Below the pieces are notes generated by a model that was given only the letters and a program-made list of their open reading frames with translations, did not search any database and had not been told where the DNA came from. From assembly GCA_026983895.1 (NCBI GenBank), contig JALSTF010000248.1, positions 1 to 6,546 of the forward strand: a stretch of 6,546 nt of DNA, read 5' to 3'. Source of the stretch: Sulfurovum sp. (GTDB lineage Bacteria; Campylobacterota; Campylobacteria; Campylobacterales; Sulfurovaceae). Both the position numbers and the translations under genes were made by a program. How positions within the stretch are numbered: position 1 is the stretch's first letter; each line of letters begins with the position of its first letter. Of the stretch, positions 5,708 to 6,546 are shown piece by piece.

Positions 5708-6546
5708 TCTGTACCCCTGATGCCTGAAGAAAATCTTCGGTGATCACATCGGGGTCTTCAAGGCCTATGGAAATACGGATCAATCCGTCATGTACCCCCA
5801 GAAAACGACGTGTCTCTTCATCAAAATCACTGTAGATCGTACTTGTCATGTGCAGTGCCAGTGTCCGGTTGTCGCCGATATTGGCGGTCTGGATGACCAT
5901 CTTCAATGCATTCAGGAGGCTAAAAGCCCTCTCTTTCGTACCGCAGTCCAGGGTCAACAGCGGGCCGCAGCCTGCTGAAAAATCCGATACATAGCGTGCA
6001 TGGTCAGGACTTGAAGGCAAAGAAGGATGGTTGACACTGTACCCTTCGGGCAGTTTTTCATCAAGGATCTGTGCTACTTTGGCGACAGAGTTGTTCACCC
6101 TTTCCACCCGCAGTGAGAGTGTCTCAAGCCCGAGCATCGTCAGGAATGAACCGAATGCGTTGGCAGTCATCCCCATATCGCGTATCGCCCGTTTTTTACA
6201 GATGGGAATGAACGCTTTCTTCCCCATCTTTTTAACGATCTTGTGTACATCGGCATATTTATCTCCAAGGAGTTTATCGCCCTTCTCTTTCACTGCCCTG
6301 AAAACCGCTACACCGCCGAGAGCGGCGGAGTGTCCGCTCATATTTTTGGTGGAGGAGTGCACAACGATATCCGCACCCAGTGCCAGAGGCTGCACGATGA
6401 TCGGTGTAGCCGTATTGTCTACCATCAGCAGTGTTTCGTAGGTATTGCATATATCGGCGATCCTTTTCATATCCGGCAGTCTCAGGCTGGGATTGCCCAC
6501 ACTTTCCATGATAACCATTTTCACACCGCGTTTGAGTGTTGATTCG
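5700..6546 (-). CDS. metY: Cys/Met metabolism PLP-dependent enzyme, O-acetylhomoserine sulfhydrylase-like (5' end off window)
   Basis: C-terminal 282 residues of a fold-type I PLP enzyme; MetY makes homocysteine from O-acetylhomoserine and sulfide. The frame is open through the right edge (reading ESTLKRGVKMVIMESVGNPS), so roughly 130-150 N-terminal residues are missing. A GTG at 6522-6524 lies in the middle of the fold and is not the true start. Visible are ESVGNPS, the PLP-contacting Asp of VDNT (codon 6417-6419), the Schiff-base Lys in HSSTKNMSGHS (codon 6345-6347), RAIRDMG, GLETLSLRVERV, ANIGDNRTLALH and the carboxylate-binding Arg of LIRISIGLED (codon 5775-5777). The ANIGD segment and the C-terminal IRISIGLED favour MetY over cystathionine gamma-synthase. 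Differences from common MetY motifs (SGHS for GGHG, LHMTST for IHPAST) leave O-succinylhomoserine sulfhydrylase or a lyase possible. Its stop overlaps ppk2 by 8 nt. Confidence 0.85.
   Translation of the reverse strand, partial: ESTLKRGVKMVIMESVGNPSLRLPDMKRIADICNTYETLLMVDNTATPIIVQPLALGADIVVHSSTKNMSGHSAALGGVAVFRAVKEKGDKLLGDKYADVHKIVKKMGKKAFIPICKKRAIRDMGMTANAFGSFLTMLGLETLSLRVERVNNSVAKVAQILDEKLPEGYSVNHPSLPSSPDHARYVSDFSAGCGPLLTLDCGTKERAFSLLNALKMVIQTANIGDNRTLALHMTSTIYSDFDEETRRFLGVHDGLIRISIGLEDPDVITEDFLQASGVQTT

Noticed and set aside
1..6546. Search for CRISPR arrays, tRNA or rRNA genes, insertion sequences, toxin-antitoxin pairs and defence genes
   Set aside because: No direct-repeat array, cloverleaf, transposase motif or accessory gene cluster is visible; nearly all bases are occupied by housekeeping genes.

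Overview
The window looks like ordinary chromosomal housekeeping DNA from a Campylobacterota (epsilonproteobacterial) genome, most likely a Sulfurovum-like or related sulfur-oxidising lineage. Three things support this. The minus-strand order aroQ, pepQ, folK matches the order I recall from Helicobacter (aroQ-pepQ-folK-flhF). In Campylobacter, folK and aroQ sit next to an aminofutalosine-deaminase-type amidohydrolase followed by sppA/pspA, as here. The clearest promoters are TATAAT boxes in very A/T-rich surroundings, as is usual in this phylum. The genus is inference.

Layout. (1) Positions 1-2137, minus strand: aroQ (3-dehydroquinate dehydratase II), pepQ (M24 Xaa-Pro peptidase) and folK (pterin pyrophosphokinase). 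folK runs off the left edge just before its C-terminus. A hairpin with a short T-tract lies between aroQ and pepQ. (2) Positions 2138-2234: a 97-bp divergent intergenic region. (3) Positions 2235-4308, plus strand: mqnF (aminodeoxyfutalosine deaminase family), overlapped by 8 nt by sppA (membrane-anchored serine peptidase). (4) Positions 4309-4726: a strong A/T-rich promoter and an unrecognised 116-residue helical protein. (5) Positions 4727-5707: a promoter with an inverted repeat, then ppk2 (class I-like polyphosphate kinase 2). (6) Positions 5700-6546, minus strand: the C-terminal two thirds of a PLP-dependent Cys/Met-metabolism enzyme of the MetY type. It meets ppk2 tail to tail with an 8-nt overlap and its N-terminus lies beyond the right edge.

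Functionally these are independent core-metabolism genes. AroQ feeds the shikimate pathway to chorismate, and chorismate is the precursor of menaquinone in the futalosine pathway served by MqnF and of the p-aminobenzoate used in folate synthesis served by FolK. That is a loose metabolic link across the divergent promoter region. SppA and PepQ are both proteolytic. PPK2 handles polyphosphate and nucleotide interconversion. The MetY-like enzyme belongs to sulfur amino acid synthesis.

I see no mobile element, CRISPR array, tRNA, rRNA or phage gene, and no convincing new multi-gene system. The points most worth a second look are the small three-cysteine protein with its own strong promoter, the inverted repeat abutting the ppk2 -10 box, a pair of matching stop-codon hairpins, and the altered motifs in the MetY-like enzyme.
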